A DNA stretch of 64,000 nucleotides, from positions 1,302,001 to 1,366,000 of the forward strand of contig WHUZ01000004.1 of the NCBI GenBank assembly GCA_015179045.1. The letters are read 5' to 3'. This DNA is from Kalaharituber pfeilii (taxonomy: Eukaryota; Ascomycota; Pezizomycetes; Pezizales; Pezizaceae). Below are positions 1 through 10,900 of this stretch, piece after piece. Numbering within the stretch: position 1 is the first letter of the stretch; every line of letters begins with the position of its first letter. The position numbers and the translations under genes were made by a program. A model generated the notes under the pieces. The model was not told where the DNA came from, made no database searches, and saw nothing but the letters and a program-made list of their open reading frames with translations.

Positions 1-248
1 ATGCACCTGAGTGCACAGGACCAGGCGCACACCCGCAGCGATCTCCCGCTCTGATAGGCGGGTACACACTGCTGGGTTCCCCTTGCATCCACGCAGATTG
101 TCTTGGCGCTACCTTGATGTACTAGTGGCCGACTCTTTATCTCTTCCAAACTCAAGGTACTCATACAGGCCTGGCACCCCACATTTTCCATGAGCTGCGC
201 ACAAACTGCCATCGCACACTAAGTGAAACCCTTCAACACACGCAACCA

Positions 249-552
249 TTCACCGACACGGGTCTGGAATTCATGAGAGAAATTTTCGTTCCGGGCTGCG
301 AAGGTGTGGAGGAAGGAGAGGAGAGGGGGGGGGGGGGAGGTTGAGAGATATAGGGGAGCCTCCCTGATGCAGAAACCAGAAGAACCGTCCGGAATTTTCT
401 GGAATTAGGTTTTAGAAGGGGGTGGAACGGGGATGTGTATATAGAACTTTCTTTGTAGAGCCTGTCTCCGGGCTTTGAGGGCTTGCCCAGGGACCCAGCC
501 ATGGCTTGGCGCTGCAAGCGGGGTTACGTGATCTTAAAAAAAAAAAAAAGAA
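249..552 (+). mobile_element. LINE-A 3' UTR fragment, 5'-truncated
   Basis: The insert ends in the LINE-A tail (CTGTCTCCGGGCT..., then GCGGGGTTACGTGAT and poly(A)). It matches the 3' UTR part of the longer copy at 27705-28086 on the other strand. Target-site duplications of 14 bp (AACACACGCAACCA at 235-248, AACACATGCAACCA at 553-566, one difference) flank it. The equivalent site in the duplicated segment, near 51362, is empty, so it inserted after the segmental duplication. Confidence 0.8.
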
Positions 553-1213
553 AACACATGCAACCAGGCCACTCTTGTACCTGAAATACTCTCCAAAGAT
601 GATGAGGCCACAAATCGGAGCTCCTAACTGATTTGCACGATTCCAAACAGTCTTCTAAACACAGCTGAACTGACACTCTATGTCTTTCAGGATTTGCTTA
701 TGAATCTCCATCATGTCCGTTGAACTGATCGCATATAGGAATACACGCTTGTGAGAATGTTGCGACTATAGAACTACCAAATGAAACGAATGTGGACAGT
801 CTTGAACCTCAAAATTGAGATCATGAAGTATTTCTGGACGCACCACTACAAACAATTATCAGAAGCCCAAATGCACAGCATGATTTTGCATGCTGCACAA
901 TATTTTCACGACAGCATAAATTCTGGAAGCAATTGGGAGAATAGGAACATGTTTGGTACTATACAATAGTCAGTGTGCTGGAGTATTCGTATATATAGAT
1001 ATGTACACAACCCTGAGAACTCGGTTATAGATAATTGGCTGCTTTCGACAAGGACTGGTACCACGGAAAGATTCAGAAGTCATTTCTCACCTCTATATCT
1101 ACTTTAAGCTCCTTTTTGTTTTGCAGAATTTTATGTGGGTATGTATTGACGTCAAACAGTAGTCTCATTAGGATATAATATTCTCATTTTTACATTTGGG
1201 TTCATCGGAACCC

Positions 1214-2061
1214 TACTGTGTTTCACCACATCTCGACGCACACCACAATTCGACGCACTTTCCCACCAAACTAGCCACGCAGAAGAGCGTGTACCTCAAC
1301 CACTAGAGCAGAATTTTGTAAGCGCTATTTAGAGACACTAAATAAACACTTGTTCTTCATGTTTAGCACCTCTGGCTGCTCAAAGAAAGCATTCTCAAGA
1401 AATTATGGCGCCGCAAAATTTGTAACAATGTCTTGGCATCTTTTTGTATGGGATTCTCATACAATATTTCAGCGGACTGAACATACTATTCTTTGTTAGC
1501 ATTATCACACCAATGGCAATTGTCTTGTGATCAAAGGGCCCCCCTAGTTGTAGATTGATTCACTTAATTTTATTCAGTCCATTTTAATATATTGCATAGT
1601 TGGTATGCTGATATATATTTTCAGGTGCTCTTCCGATACTATTCATATGCAATATTTCTATGGGAATGAAAATATTTTGAACAGCTCAACAATTACTTCA
1701 AGGATTATGTTGATGCAATTCATGTATATCTCCATAGTGATAGGTTATCCAAATGAAATGTTTAAATATTTTTATTGAATTAATTGCAGGTGCAGTGGGT
1801 AGATTTCCATATCTGCAATTTTACCGCAAAAATATATGCCAAGACTTATGTGAAAATGTGCAGAGATATAATTCATTCATAACTCCCTATTTTTAAAAGT
1901 AGAGATGCAGGATCTGAAGAATGATGCTTGCTTTAAACCTCCTGAAAGGCGCATGGAAAAGTAGGTTCTGTGCGTGGGGATATACAGGTTCTCATTCGCT
2001 CAATTGTGGTGGGAAAGTGCGTCGAATTGTGGTGTGCGTCGAGATGTGGTGAAACACAGTA
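1214..2061. mobile_element. TIR element, non-autonomous, 848 bp
   Basis: The ends are 55-bp terminal inverted repeats starting TACTGTGTTTCACCACATCT (left from 1214, right ending at 2061). The interior is AT-rich with no convincing ORF. A second, longer copy lies at 30034-31620. The duplicated locus near 52029-52040 has no element. Terminal TA at both ends is compatible with a TA target duplication of the Tc1/mariner type, but the superfamily is inferred only from that. Confidence 0.8.
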
Positions 2062-2315
2062 AGTAGAAGTCGACGTTTGGCATCTTCTGAGCCAGCGAGT
2101 CTTGGCATGACGCTAGGAAGAATATCTGAAAGAGACTGGCCAAATGCATGCGGGGAAGAAATTCGTCAGCTGTTCCCATATTTGTTAATGGCATGATTTT
2201 GTATTAGTCTAGGCATTGTGGGGAATATTTAGGTTCAATATCAATGACTGTCAGCTTTGGTTATAGTTTGAGGTGGGATTCAACATCGCCGATGGAATAA
2301 ACTCCAATGATCCGA

Positions 2316-2491
2316 TTTTTTTTTTTTTTTTTTTAATATCATTGTTCGCATGCCGCCCTAAGGGCTATGGCGAGGGTTAAGTACATGAGGAGAAGGAAAT
2401 GAACGGAAATAAGCTTTATAAAGGAAGATATAGGAAATTGTGAAGCCCAGTCCCTTGTCTATGATGCCTTTTGACCCATTCCAGAATGTCC
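2316..2491 (-). mobile_element. LINE-B 3' end fragment
   Basis: A poly(T) run followed by ATATCATTGTTCGCATGCCG and GCCCTAAGGGC identifies the LINE-B tail in reverse orientation. Imperfect 15-bp target duplications (ACTCCAATGATCCGA at 2301-2315, ACTCCAATGGTTCGA at 2492-2506) flank it. The same place in the duplicated segment (about 52262-52280) carries one uninterrupted ACTCCAATGATACGA, the empty site. Confidence 0.8.
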
Positions 2492-3654
2492 ACTCCAATG
2501 GTTCGAATACTATATATGTACGACACGATATGTACCCTGCGGTTTGAACGATGTTTGGGAGTTGACTTTTGGTAATTTTTCCTTGACTGCTTCTCTTAGT
2601 AGATTACAGTCTATATACGTCTGATGCCATTTCGCTACAGAGTCTTGTTACGCGCTCTTCCTTTTTTTCTCTTTTCCTTTCTTTTCTTGTCATTCCTCCC
2701 CCTCTTTTTTTACACTCTTGTTTACGCCATGTTCATTACCAATGGCAAGCATGGCGTAGCTACAGGAACCCTAGTAGCTGGTGCATAACGAATTGGCGGG
2801 AGGTGTGTGGTGATGCGGTACAGGGTGCCTACCTTACTGTGGAGCAGGGATGGACAGAAGTCCTTTCCAATTTCTGAGATCGTCCGCCTATTGCCGACTT
2901 TCCAAATATGATCGTGGAGAAGGGTTGCGGGGAGCGAGACTGGAACATGCGGGGGTGGCGGCGCAAATTTAATGTTTAGAATGCGGACCACAACAACGGA
3001 ACGCTGCAATATGCAAAGAATAAGCTTTGCAAATCGGTCGAATAGTGTCGGCGATCGCATGAATTTGCAGACCATGATTCCAGTAGGTTGGAATATTCGC
3101 ATAGATCTCGAGAAGCCTCATGTATACTTTAGTTCGCAGTTCGGAACAGTGCTGTACTAGTATATGATAGTTTCAACTTAATAATTCTGCACTCGATTCA
3201 AAGGTCTGACAATGGACGAGATTTTGCAGGAAACGTCACTTTGCTGTTCTAACGCGAGTACTTCATGCCATTGCTGACTCATCTTGGTACTCTATTTTGT
3301 GATGTGCATTCTACCGTACCTTACTGCAATACAGCCAAGAAAAGACCGTCAGGATACTAGGCAAAGCCCTGCGGATCTTCCATTGTCTTATCATACACGT
3401 GCAAGACTAGTGTAATGGCCCTGCAAAGTGGGTTGGTACACAGGGATCGTCCCACAAGCAGAATTCGTTTGATACGGAGTACGGAGTACTCGCATTGGAT
3501 GTGTTCCCTATTCACGGATTCACAGAAGTATTTCACAGAGGAGCAAAAGAGGTTAGGTAACGTAGAATTAAAACTGCATAATGTAATTTGCATATCTAAC
3601 CTCAACAACAAAAAATGAAATACTTCACCGCACTTAAATATACCAAATTGCACG

Positions 3655-4900
3655 TCTTACACTGTTCTCGTGCCTACGCTAAAATATCTCCACTCATATA
3701 GATGATGAGTTGAACGAAGCGCTCTTGTTAATTATTTGCTTGAGTTAATTGGGCCTTCAAATGAAGCGACAACGACGAAAGCAATTTTATTTGATTCAAG
3801 CAGCAATACGAAGTGCTAAAATGTCATAGCTGTGTGAGCGAGAGGTGTGGTTTTGCATGCAATAATAGGCACATAAGATACTTACCTTTGTAGCGTGTGA
3901 TGTGCTGACAAATTTGAGAATCTGGGGGTCTGAGAATTTTATTTTGTGGTTACCTAGGGTCTGGCACAGAAATTTGGACTAGGAATCTGGGTCTGTGAAT
4001 CTGCAGATCCACAGCTCCAAAGCGTGGTGCAGAGCTCTCAGACGTCAGCAAACCAGGGTTCCTCACAGGAATTCTGGATCTTGGCAACCGCTCAAGGCTG
4101 CCTTAGCTCCCTCACTCGCCCCTGGAGTCTTATTTGGAGCCACTTGACATTACTACACAGCTGCTTACTAGCGGACCAGAAAGGTCAATTCTTGATGGCA
4201 TTTAGTCTGATAATTCCTTCTGCACTGATGATGATTGCTAACAAAAGTAACCTGTGCAGAACAATACTATATAAGCTGAATTGGTTGCCGTTTTTACAGA
4301 GTTCAGCTCTACCGGCATACGGGGCTTAAGAAAAACAGTCAATGGATAACTTCCCATGGTCGCAGATTGACAGATTCACAGGCTTATCAGTACTAGATCG
4401 CCAAGAACTAGTTTCAATCTCCCGTCCAGACTCAAATCTGGCAGAACCCCCTTCTCTGCCAGATTACAGACTGGTTGAAACTTTCAGACGAACAAAAGAG
4501 GTTCGGTAAGATAGTATTAGATTGCATATCTTGTAATTTGCATATCTAGCCTCAACATCAAAAATTAATAAGTCGTCCCCTTAAATGTATGCCAAAGTAC
4601 AAAAATATCTCCATTCAGACAGATGATGAGTTGAAAGAAGCTCTCTTATTAATTATTTGCTTGAGTCAATTAGGTCTTCAAATCAAGCGACAACTACGAA
4701 AGCCATTTTATTTGATTCAAGCAGGAATACGAAGTGCTAAAATGTCGTAGTATGTGAGCGAGAAATGTGGTTAGTTGTGCATGCAATAAAAGCGTACAAG
4801 GTACTTTACCTTTGACGTAGTGGTACTGTCGCGTGATGTGCACAGATATTTGAGCATCTGGGGATCTGGGGATTTTTATGTTTTGGTTGTGGTGGAACGG
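3655..4900 (+). repeat. internal direct duplication inside unit F'
   Basis: About 300 bp near 3655-3960 recurs near 4575-4900, with shared stretches such as GATGATGAGTTGAA, TTATTTGCTTGAGT and GAAGTGCTAAAATGTC. The segmental copy has the same pair near 53455 and 54375. The intervening sequence contains a frame of about 100 codons at 4024-4329 that is closed by a substitution in the other copy, so I do not call a gene. Confidence 0.65.
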
Positions 4901-5004
4901 ACAGCAGATAAGAAGAAGGATGTCGGGATCAGCGGCAGGCGTCTAAGAATTCTCGCAGGGTGGCGATGCTAATCGCTCCGCCCTTCGCCAAGAAAAAACA
5001 AATA

Positions 5005-5260
5005 GGGAAAATATCTAATACTTCGTTTCAAAAAAAAGGAAAAAAGGTAATCTGTTCCGCGACCATGGAAATATCTAATACTTAGTTTGATAAAAAGGGA
5101 AAGGAAATCTGATCAGCGACATAGAAATATCTAATACTTAGTTTGATAAAAAGGAAAAAGGAAATCTGATCAGTGACATAGAAATATCTAACACTTAGTT
5201 TGATATAAAGGAAAAAGGAAATCTGATCAGCGACCATAGAAACATCTAATACTTATTTTT
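5005..5260 (+). repeat. minisatellite, period about 57 bp, ~4-5 copies
   Basis: Repeat units begin AAATATCTAATACTTAGTTT and continue through GGAAATCTGATCAGCGAC. Starts fall near 5012, 5069, 5125, 5181 and 5239. The homologous array at 54775-55030 has similar units in a different arrangement. Confidence 0.8.
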
Positions 5261-5561
5261 TTGAAATTTTAAGTTACTGTATGAGTAACAAGTCTGCGGC
5301 GGATATTTTAGGGTCTTGGCATCAGACCAAGCCTACTGTAAGGTGGACATCGGAATCGCTTGAAAATTAGTCGCCTTGCGTCTTTTCAATCTTCTCGATA
5401 TTTGAGGCTTGGTTTCCGCCAATTGGTTGGGATTGAGGAAGGCTATGAATATGGAAAGTCTGTTGCGTGTGCTTTCAGCTATGAACGGTTAGCGCGATGA
5501 GCCAAATGGCAATGACATGGAGCCAGTGCAACCCACCCATACAGAGTTGCAGGTAGTAGAT

Positions 5562-6067
5562 TAGGGTGCGGTTTCTGGTCGAGAGAGTGTGCCGTCACCA
5601 GAAGAGTGTGTAACGTAGGGGATTTGTGTGTGTGGCATGGGGGATGGGGGATAGTACAGTAGGGGATTTGTGTGTGTGGCATGGGGGATGGGGGATAACG
5701 TACTGGGGATTTGTGTGTGTGGCATGGGGGATGGGGGATAACGTACTGGGGATTTGTGTGTGTGGCATGGGGGATGGGGGATAATACTGGGGATTTGTGT
5801 GTGTGGCATGGGGGATGGGGGATAATACTGGGGATTTGTGTGTGTGGCATGGGGGATGGGGGATAACGTATTATCCCCCATCCCCCATGCCACACACACA
5901 AATCCCCTACTTAACGTAGTTAACGTACAATCCCCCCCATGCCACACACACAAATCCCCTACTTAACGTAGTTAACGTACAATCCCCCCCATGCAACACA
6001 CACAAATCCCCTACGTTACACACTCTTCTGGTGACGGCACACTCTCTCGACCAGAAACCGCACCCTA
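5562..6067. repeat. large palindrome with minisatellite interior, upstream of gene A
   Basis: The outer arms (about 80 bp each, starting TAGGGTGCGGTTTCTGG at 5562 and ending with its complement at 6067) are near-perfect inverted copies. The interior holds about six 40-43 bp direct repeats (GGGGATTTGTGTGTGTGGCA...) on the left and about three inverted copies on the right. The centre at 5867-5870 (CGTA) is flanked by perfect 37-bp arms (5830-5866 and 5871-5907). It ends about 43 bp before the TATA box of gene A. A matching palindrome with a different interior lies at 55328-55612. Confidence 0.9.
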
Positions 6068-6109
6068 CATACGGACAATTTACAAACTCCAGACACAATT
6101 CTTGTCTCT

Positions 6110-6116
6110 TATAAAA
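6110..6116 (+). promoter_or_regulatory. TATA box of gene A
   Basis: TATAAAA followed by CCACCATGCC, 135 bp before the ATG. Identical in copy B (55656) and conserved in E and D at 139-140 bp. Confidence 0.7.
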
Positions 6117-6244
6117 CCACCATGCCATTCCCTCGAAATGCGCTCCAGTCCCACTTTCAACGGTGAAGAAGCTCATGCGAATATTTACTCAAAGTTCTCA
6201 TTAATCCTCCTCAACCTTTGTTCACAACCTTCATCTCCATCTAA

Positions 6245-6952
6245 ATGAACTCCAACGGTGATCCAGACATGTACATCAGTATCGCTCGAGATTTTTCCAT
6301 CGGCATGGTTCTGGTCCTTTTGTGCTTACACAGAATAGCTCAGGACATGAATGAACGCCAGTAGCGCCCGACACCAACACCACCGGAAATGGGTAATGAA
6401 GTCCTCAATGCATCTGTGGGTGCAGAAGAACTCGACCCACAACCCAATACTCCTACCCATGCTACTCCAGAGCCAGAAATCCTTTCTGGAGTTCACGGCA
6501 ACAGAAGTCAGAACCCCCGCACCAACTGTCCACCACTCCCAACTGTACTCCGAACGCATGGTAACCATGCTTATTTGGCACCCCATGTCTTCCATGAAAT
6601 GCCTGCACCACAAAGCCCTAGAGGCCACCAGGATGCACCAAGCCACATCCCATTGACATATGCTGCTTTGAGGTCACCAAATGAGAATGTCAACAGAGAT
6701 ATGGTGAGCCAGCAAGAACCTGCTGAACTGACGGGAGTCGAGAGTACACAAGGTTGTGGAAATACAATGCCGCCGGTGGAGCTTCCGTCCGAAACGAATT
6801 CACAGGATACCAAAATTCAAGTTTTGATGCGAGGAAGCATTCCCGGAGGGACTGCCGGTGACACCAGGAAGACCAAACTGAAAACCAAACTGACAACTTC
6901 GTATCAGAAGCTGCATAATTTCCTCCGCCAGCGTAAATCCCAGTCGAAGTAA
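6245..6952 (+). pseudogene. array gene family, copy A (nonsense-disrupted)
   Basis: This is the near-identical partner of the intact 235-residue gene at 55791-56498. The frame starts at the conserved CTAAATGA context, encodes the hallmark N-terminus with the hydrophobic run IGMVLVLLCL, and meets a TAG at codon 40 (6362-6364) where copy B has CAG (Gln). Beyond the stop the same frame stays open to the normal terminator at 6950-6952, including the basic C-terminal tail. One C-to-T change therefore separates the two copies, which makes this either a very young pseudogene or a site of recoding. I do not recognise the family, and function is unknown. A downstream ATG at 6389 would give a 187-residue N-terminally shortened product lacking the hydrophobic segment. 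Confidence 0.75.
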
Positions 6953-8118
6953 CAGGGAACACCGAAGCATGAAGCGAAGGGGCAACATACGATTCCGGAT
7001 GTGAAGGAGGACTTTCGCACAGAGTCCTAGATGATCCTCAGATTGCTTATAGAAAATTGGTGCCATCGGCAGGACGACAAGGAACAGCGGAAGTGACTTT
7101 ACTATTTCATAAATTACTTTTGCTCTTGCATTTCTTTGCAGTGTTTCATTTTCTTTTAGTATTTGTTCTTGGGATCATGATTTTGTATTGCAAGTGGTAC
7201 AGATATCTCGGGGTATAGTTTAATCTCGCATTGATATCTGATATTAGGTTTGGGTCTATCGGTATTAGTTAGGTTCATGTCGGTGCGATGGGGCGTGATA
7301 GGGGGTGTGGGTACGGCGGGAGCGGGGGGAAATTATTTGGGAAATTGACATTTTCTTTTTTCACAACTACTCTTTCTGTATTGATTCAGGTCTACTAGTC
7401 CGCTCCGGAGTCATGTTACACAATCTCCTCCTCCTTCTTCTTATTATTTTTGTTTTTGTCTTTTGTGCTCTTCCTGTTTTCTTTCTCTTTTCTCTATTTA
7501 TCGAAATGTTTATTAACGACGGCAATGATGATCATCCAAGCTGCAGTCACTATTAGTAGTATAGAGTGCACCCCTGTGATGTGATGATGGCACTAGAAAC
7601 TTGCAACATTTGTATGTATGCACTCGCAAGTACAACTTTACTGGCTGGGGAATGCCATCTATACGATTACGGTATTCAACCTTTCAATGGCTGCACCTAG
7701 GTAATGGAAGCCAATTAGGAAATTATGATATGAATGTGTTGCAATTGCAAGTATACGTAGGAAGACGGCGTTGCGCATGTCGTTACTTGAGGAGCGCCCA
7801 TATTCCAATTTGCGTAATCGTTATCACCTTCTTTTACTCATCAGGCACCTATGATAGTCCCATCTTTTCCTGATTGGGGACAAGGGTGTGGTTGCAGGCG
7901 GGAAGGGACGGGTAGTGCAGGGATGTCTGAGATCACACTAAGTGAGGTAAAGTTGTATGCACTCTAACTGGCCCAAGCATGTGTGTCCCACAAGCGAAGC
8001 CCGCCAACGAAAATTAAAGTTTGCCCCGCATGTCGCAACAACCAAGTGGAGACGCCATGATTTTATTTCCAACATTTCCAAAAAAATTTAAGCTTTGCAA
8101 ATCCGCCGAGTTAGTGCC

Positions 8119-8186
8119 GTTAAATGGTGTAACGGTAGCACGTTGGACTTTTGACTCGCGTAACCTGGGTCCAGCTCCCTTACCTT
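8119..8186 (+). pseudogene. tRNA-Gln(UUG)-like relic, unit A
   Basis: The segment has a recognisable A box (TGGTGTAACGG then TAGCAC), an anticodon-arm remnant (GGACTTTTGACTC) and a decayed T arm (CCTGGGTCCAGCTCCC). The layout resembles fungal tRNA-Gln with anticodon UUG, but the B box and acceptor stem have lost pairing. Copies occur at 13816 and 57681. It is part of the duplicated unit, not an active gene. Confidence 0.45.
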
Positions 8187-9245
8187 TTACGGTAGCTGTC
8201 GCAGTTGCGGTATCACACAAAGCTCAAGTGCATTGTGGATGCTTGTGTTTTTTGAATCTCATCATGTCAACAATGAAAGGCATCTCGGGATGTTGAAGTG
8301 GGCTCTGCACATTTTACGATATGATTTTGCGACATAGGCTGAGTTGCAAGCTACCAAAAAACGCAGGTCCAGAACTTTAGTAAAATCTTTTCAGAGATTT
8401 CACCGACGGTCCTCACCAAGTCCGCCTTCCTCTCCACTCAATGATTTACTAACTATGCTGCTTTTAACCATGAATCTAGTTGTCATTGCTGCTAATGCTA
8501 GAAGAGTTATCTTCGGACTGTGCATTTGACTCGCCCCCGTGGTACGATTATGGATTGAGGAGACCATTCATACTTCTGGAGATTACATCTGAAACGGTGA
8601 TGGCTGGTGCCATCTCCGTTATAATAGATCCTGCATGTGCCGGCAGCAAATGTTGATGATATGGTCACCGGAGTAGGCTTCTCGGAAACAAACACCGTAA
8701 TGGGGCTTGTGAGTGTCGGCAGTATATTCACTCCGGCATCTCAACCTTTACCCCTATTTTAGTTTTTCTACCCAAAATTTCCCATCTTTGCACAGAAAGA
8801 GCTCCTTGACCCTACCGGTGAGCATTTCGGTGGTAGGCCATCTATTTCCCATAATTTATTGCCTTTACGATTTCCCCCACCAGTTGAAAATCCCATAACT
8901 GGTTTCACCTTCTCCAGTACCGTACCTCTTTTCGCTCTCCTTCATCTCTTTTACTATTTCTTCAAAAGCTTTCTCCTACTGGACCTCCAGAGAAGGATCT
9001 GTCTTTCCTGGCTTTGCCTTCAACATTTACCTATTGGTCAATTATTGCTGTTGTTAGCCTTCTTATTAGATCTAGGTGCGGGGTTGATGTATTGGCAGTG
9101 GAGGTTCCTCACATGGTGAACCGAGTATTTTGGAATGGAAATTCAATTGAAAGGCTCGGTGGACTGAAGTTATCAATTCATATGAGTTTCGGGGGCAGGG
9201 GCCTTGTGGTTGTGGGATCGCACCCAAGTGGTTGATATCGGAAGA

Positions 9246-9303
9246 AGCCCTGCCATGGCTTGCTGGGTCACGTGACAAAAAAAAAAAAAAAAAAAAAGAT
9301 ATC
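9246..9303 (+). mobile_element. ultrashort retroposon (uSINE)
   Basis: GCCCTGCCATGG start, GGGTCACGTGAC end, then about 23 A. The 12-bp GATATCGGAAGA at 9233-9244 is repeated after the tail (imperfectly, near 9304). The same insertion is present at 58810-58871, but the third paralogous locus near 14992-15010 has no insert. Confidence 0.75.
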
Positions 9304-9319
9304 ATATCGGAAGAATTCA

Positions 9320-9950
9320 CTAAACTGTGAGGAAGCTTGACAGGGTGCCGGTATGCCAAGGCGGACCTACTACCTATAATTATCCATCTGACAAATAGCA
9401 CTGTAGTGACTCTCGTGACACCACTAGATTGGACCCTTGCTGCTGCTTCATATCCAGCCTTATGGAAGCTTGGCGCAGCTAAACCAGTGGGTGAAGAGTG
9501 AGGGTGGTGGAGCACTGGACAAACAAGTGTAGCATATCGTCTTTGCGTTACGTAACATTGCGTTGGGTAGGTTAACTCATCTCAATCGACTAAGCCTAAA
9601 TCAGAGGTCGAATTTCAGCCGCTTTCATCCAAAGTTACCAATGCATCACTATTAGAGGTCTGAAATCGCACCGTGGTCGCACTCACCAGAATCCATGCGA
9701 TCTCTATACTACTTGATTCAAATGACGAGGATCATTATGGCTCTTAGACGTTGTAATGGGTGGAGCGGTCACTGGAGGTAAAGGTGGTTTGGCTGGCATA
9801 GCGGAGAGTGTGTATAAGTAATAGTTTTATCAATAAATTTTAATAGTCGCTGAAGTTTTAGAGGTGCATTGTTGGATTGTCGTAGGAGGACCTGGTGATC
9901 ACGTTATTGTTGCCTAAAGGAAGAGCTTTTGATTATGTCAACTTACCACA
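9320..9950 (+). repeat. 3' flank of unit A shared with unit C
   Basis: This stretch aligns with about 15010-15640. Shared blocks include AATCAGAGGTCGAATTTCAG and CTGAAATCGCACCGTGGTCG. The latter shows that unit homology extends beyond the end of the A/B segmental duplication. No gene is visible. Confidence 0.65.
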
Positions 9951-10439
9951 TGTGACTGCCACGCAACTCAAAGCTGACAATGCAGCGCTCCAGTGCATTT
10001 GTATAGTGTGCGCCGCGCCTGCAGCGTTTTGACTTCAGCAAAAGATTCTGATTCTCCGAAGGCGTAGTCCTACAGCTTTGCAAGTTTCTCCAGCATTTCA
10101 GCACTTTCCGTGTTTTTTTTCCGACTTTCGAAACTTTAGTTTCTCTTGCAAGATACTTAGGGGGTGCTCGGCTGCATGTCTCATGATCCCAAGTGATACC
10201 TCGCCTCCAGTTTCACACTCACGCAGTCTATGGAGATTAGCATATGCTTAAACAGTTTCTGCATAAGGTAAATATAGGAAGACACTGTCACTGAATCGAT
10301 AAAGCACGTGGTGATGCGCCGATTATTCATTAGTGCAGGGATGGTGTTGTCCGTAGAGATCTCGATTCAGGCTTCAGTAGAGCGGCACCTATAAGATATC
10401 CCCGTCCCCTCTTCTACTGCTTCAACGTCCAACTTCGTT

Positions 10440-10900
10440 TCCTTCCCATTTGCATAATGGCCAGTACCTTCTTTGCTCTTCAGGTACCTAGTCCCCGTCT
10501 TTTCCCAATAGGGGACGAGGGGATGGAATGACGTGGGGGCGGTGAAGAGGTTACAGCGGCTTGGTGCATAGTACAGTAGGTCGAGTTCAATTGAGTGTAA
10601 CTAGGCCTGTGCGTGCTACAAGGTACATACATGTAGCTCCCGCCAACCAAAATTTAAAGTATGTCGCAATAGGCTGGGGGGGCGACATTATGTTACTACC
10701 AACATTACATTAATTAATCTTTTGTAAATTTAGTAAGTAGTGTCGTTGAATGGTATAAGCGTAGCACCTGGGATTCTGAGTCCGACATTAATTTTCCGCT
10801 ACCCATTGCAGTGTCACAAAGAAAATCTCAAGTGTACTACGGTAGATATCGGTCGCGATATGGTCCATTTTAAGTCTAGGCGGTCAAGAAACAGGCAAGT
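10440..10900 (+). repeat. degenerate unit remnant without its gene
   Basis: Blocks such as GTCTTTTCCCAATAGGGGAC, GCTCCCGCCAACCAAAAT and a very decayed tRNA-like stretch (10744-10800) match the 3' flanks of units A, B and C in the same order. No gene-family reading frame is found before it, so it appears to be the downstream half of a lost copy. The rest of 9950-11770 shows nothing I can name. Confidence 0.5.

Larger units (their letters stand above)
1..9320 (+). repeat. segmental duplication, copy A (units F' and A)
   Basis: This stretch is collinear and highly similar to 50631-58886 in the same orientation. Shared landmarks are the opening block (1-148 vs 50631-50778), the minisatellite near 5000, the palindrome, the TATA box, the gene-family copy, the tRNA-Gln relic and the terminal short retroposon. 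Differences are discrete. Copy A has a LINE-A fragment (249-552), a TIR element (1214-2061) and a LINE-B fragment (2316-2491) that copy B lacks. Copy A lacks the promoter and relic gene that copy B keeps at about 50780-51265. The interval 554-1213 and most of 2507-5000 is non-coding unit flank; I see no gene in it. Confidence 0.85.

Noticed and set aside
4024..4329. 101-codon frame with a counterpart at 53804
   Set aside because: The second copy stops earlier through a substitution, and the conservation equals that of the surrounding non-coding duplication.
5618..5866. Regular direct repeats resembling a CRISPR array
   Set aside because: The repeats are contiguous or nearly so, with no unique spacers of constant length and no cas genes; the surroundings are eukaryotic and the array is part of a palindrome.
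5479..5953. Minus-strand His/Pro/Thr repeat frames over the palindrome
   Set aside because: They are low-complexity translations of the minisatellite and are not conserved in the other segmental copy.
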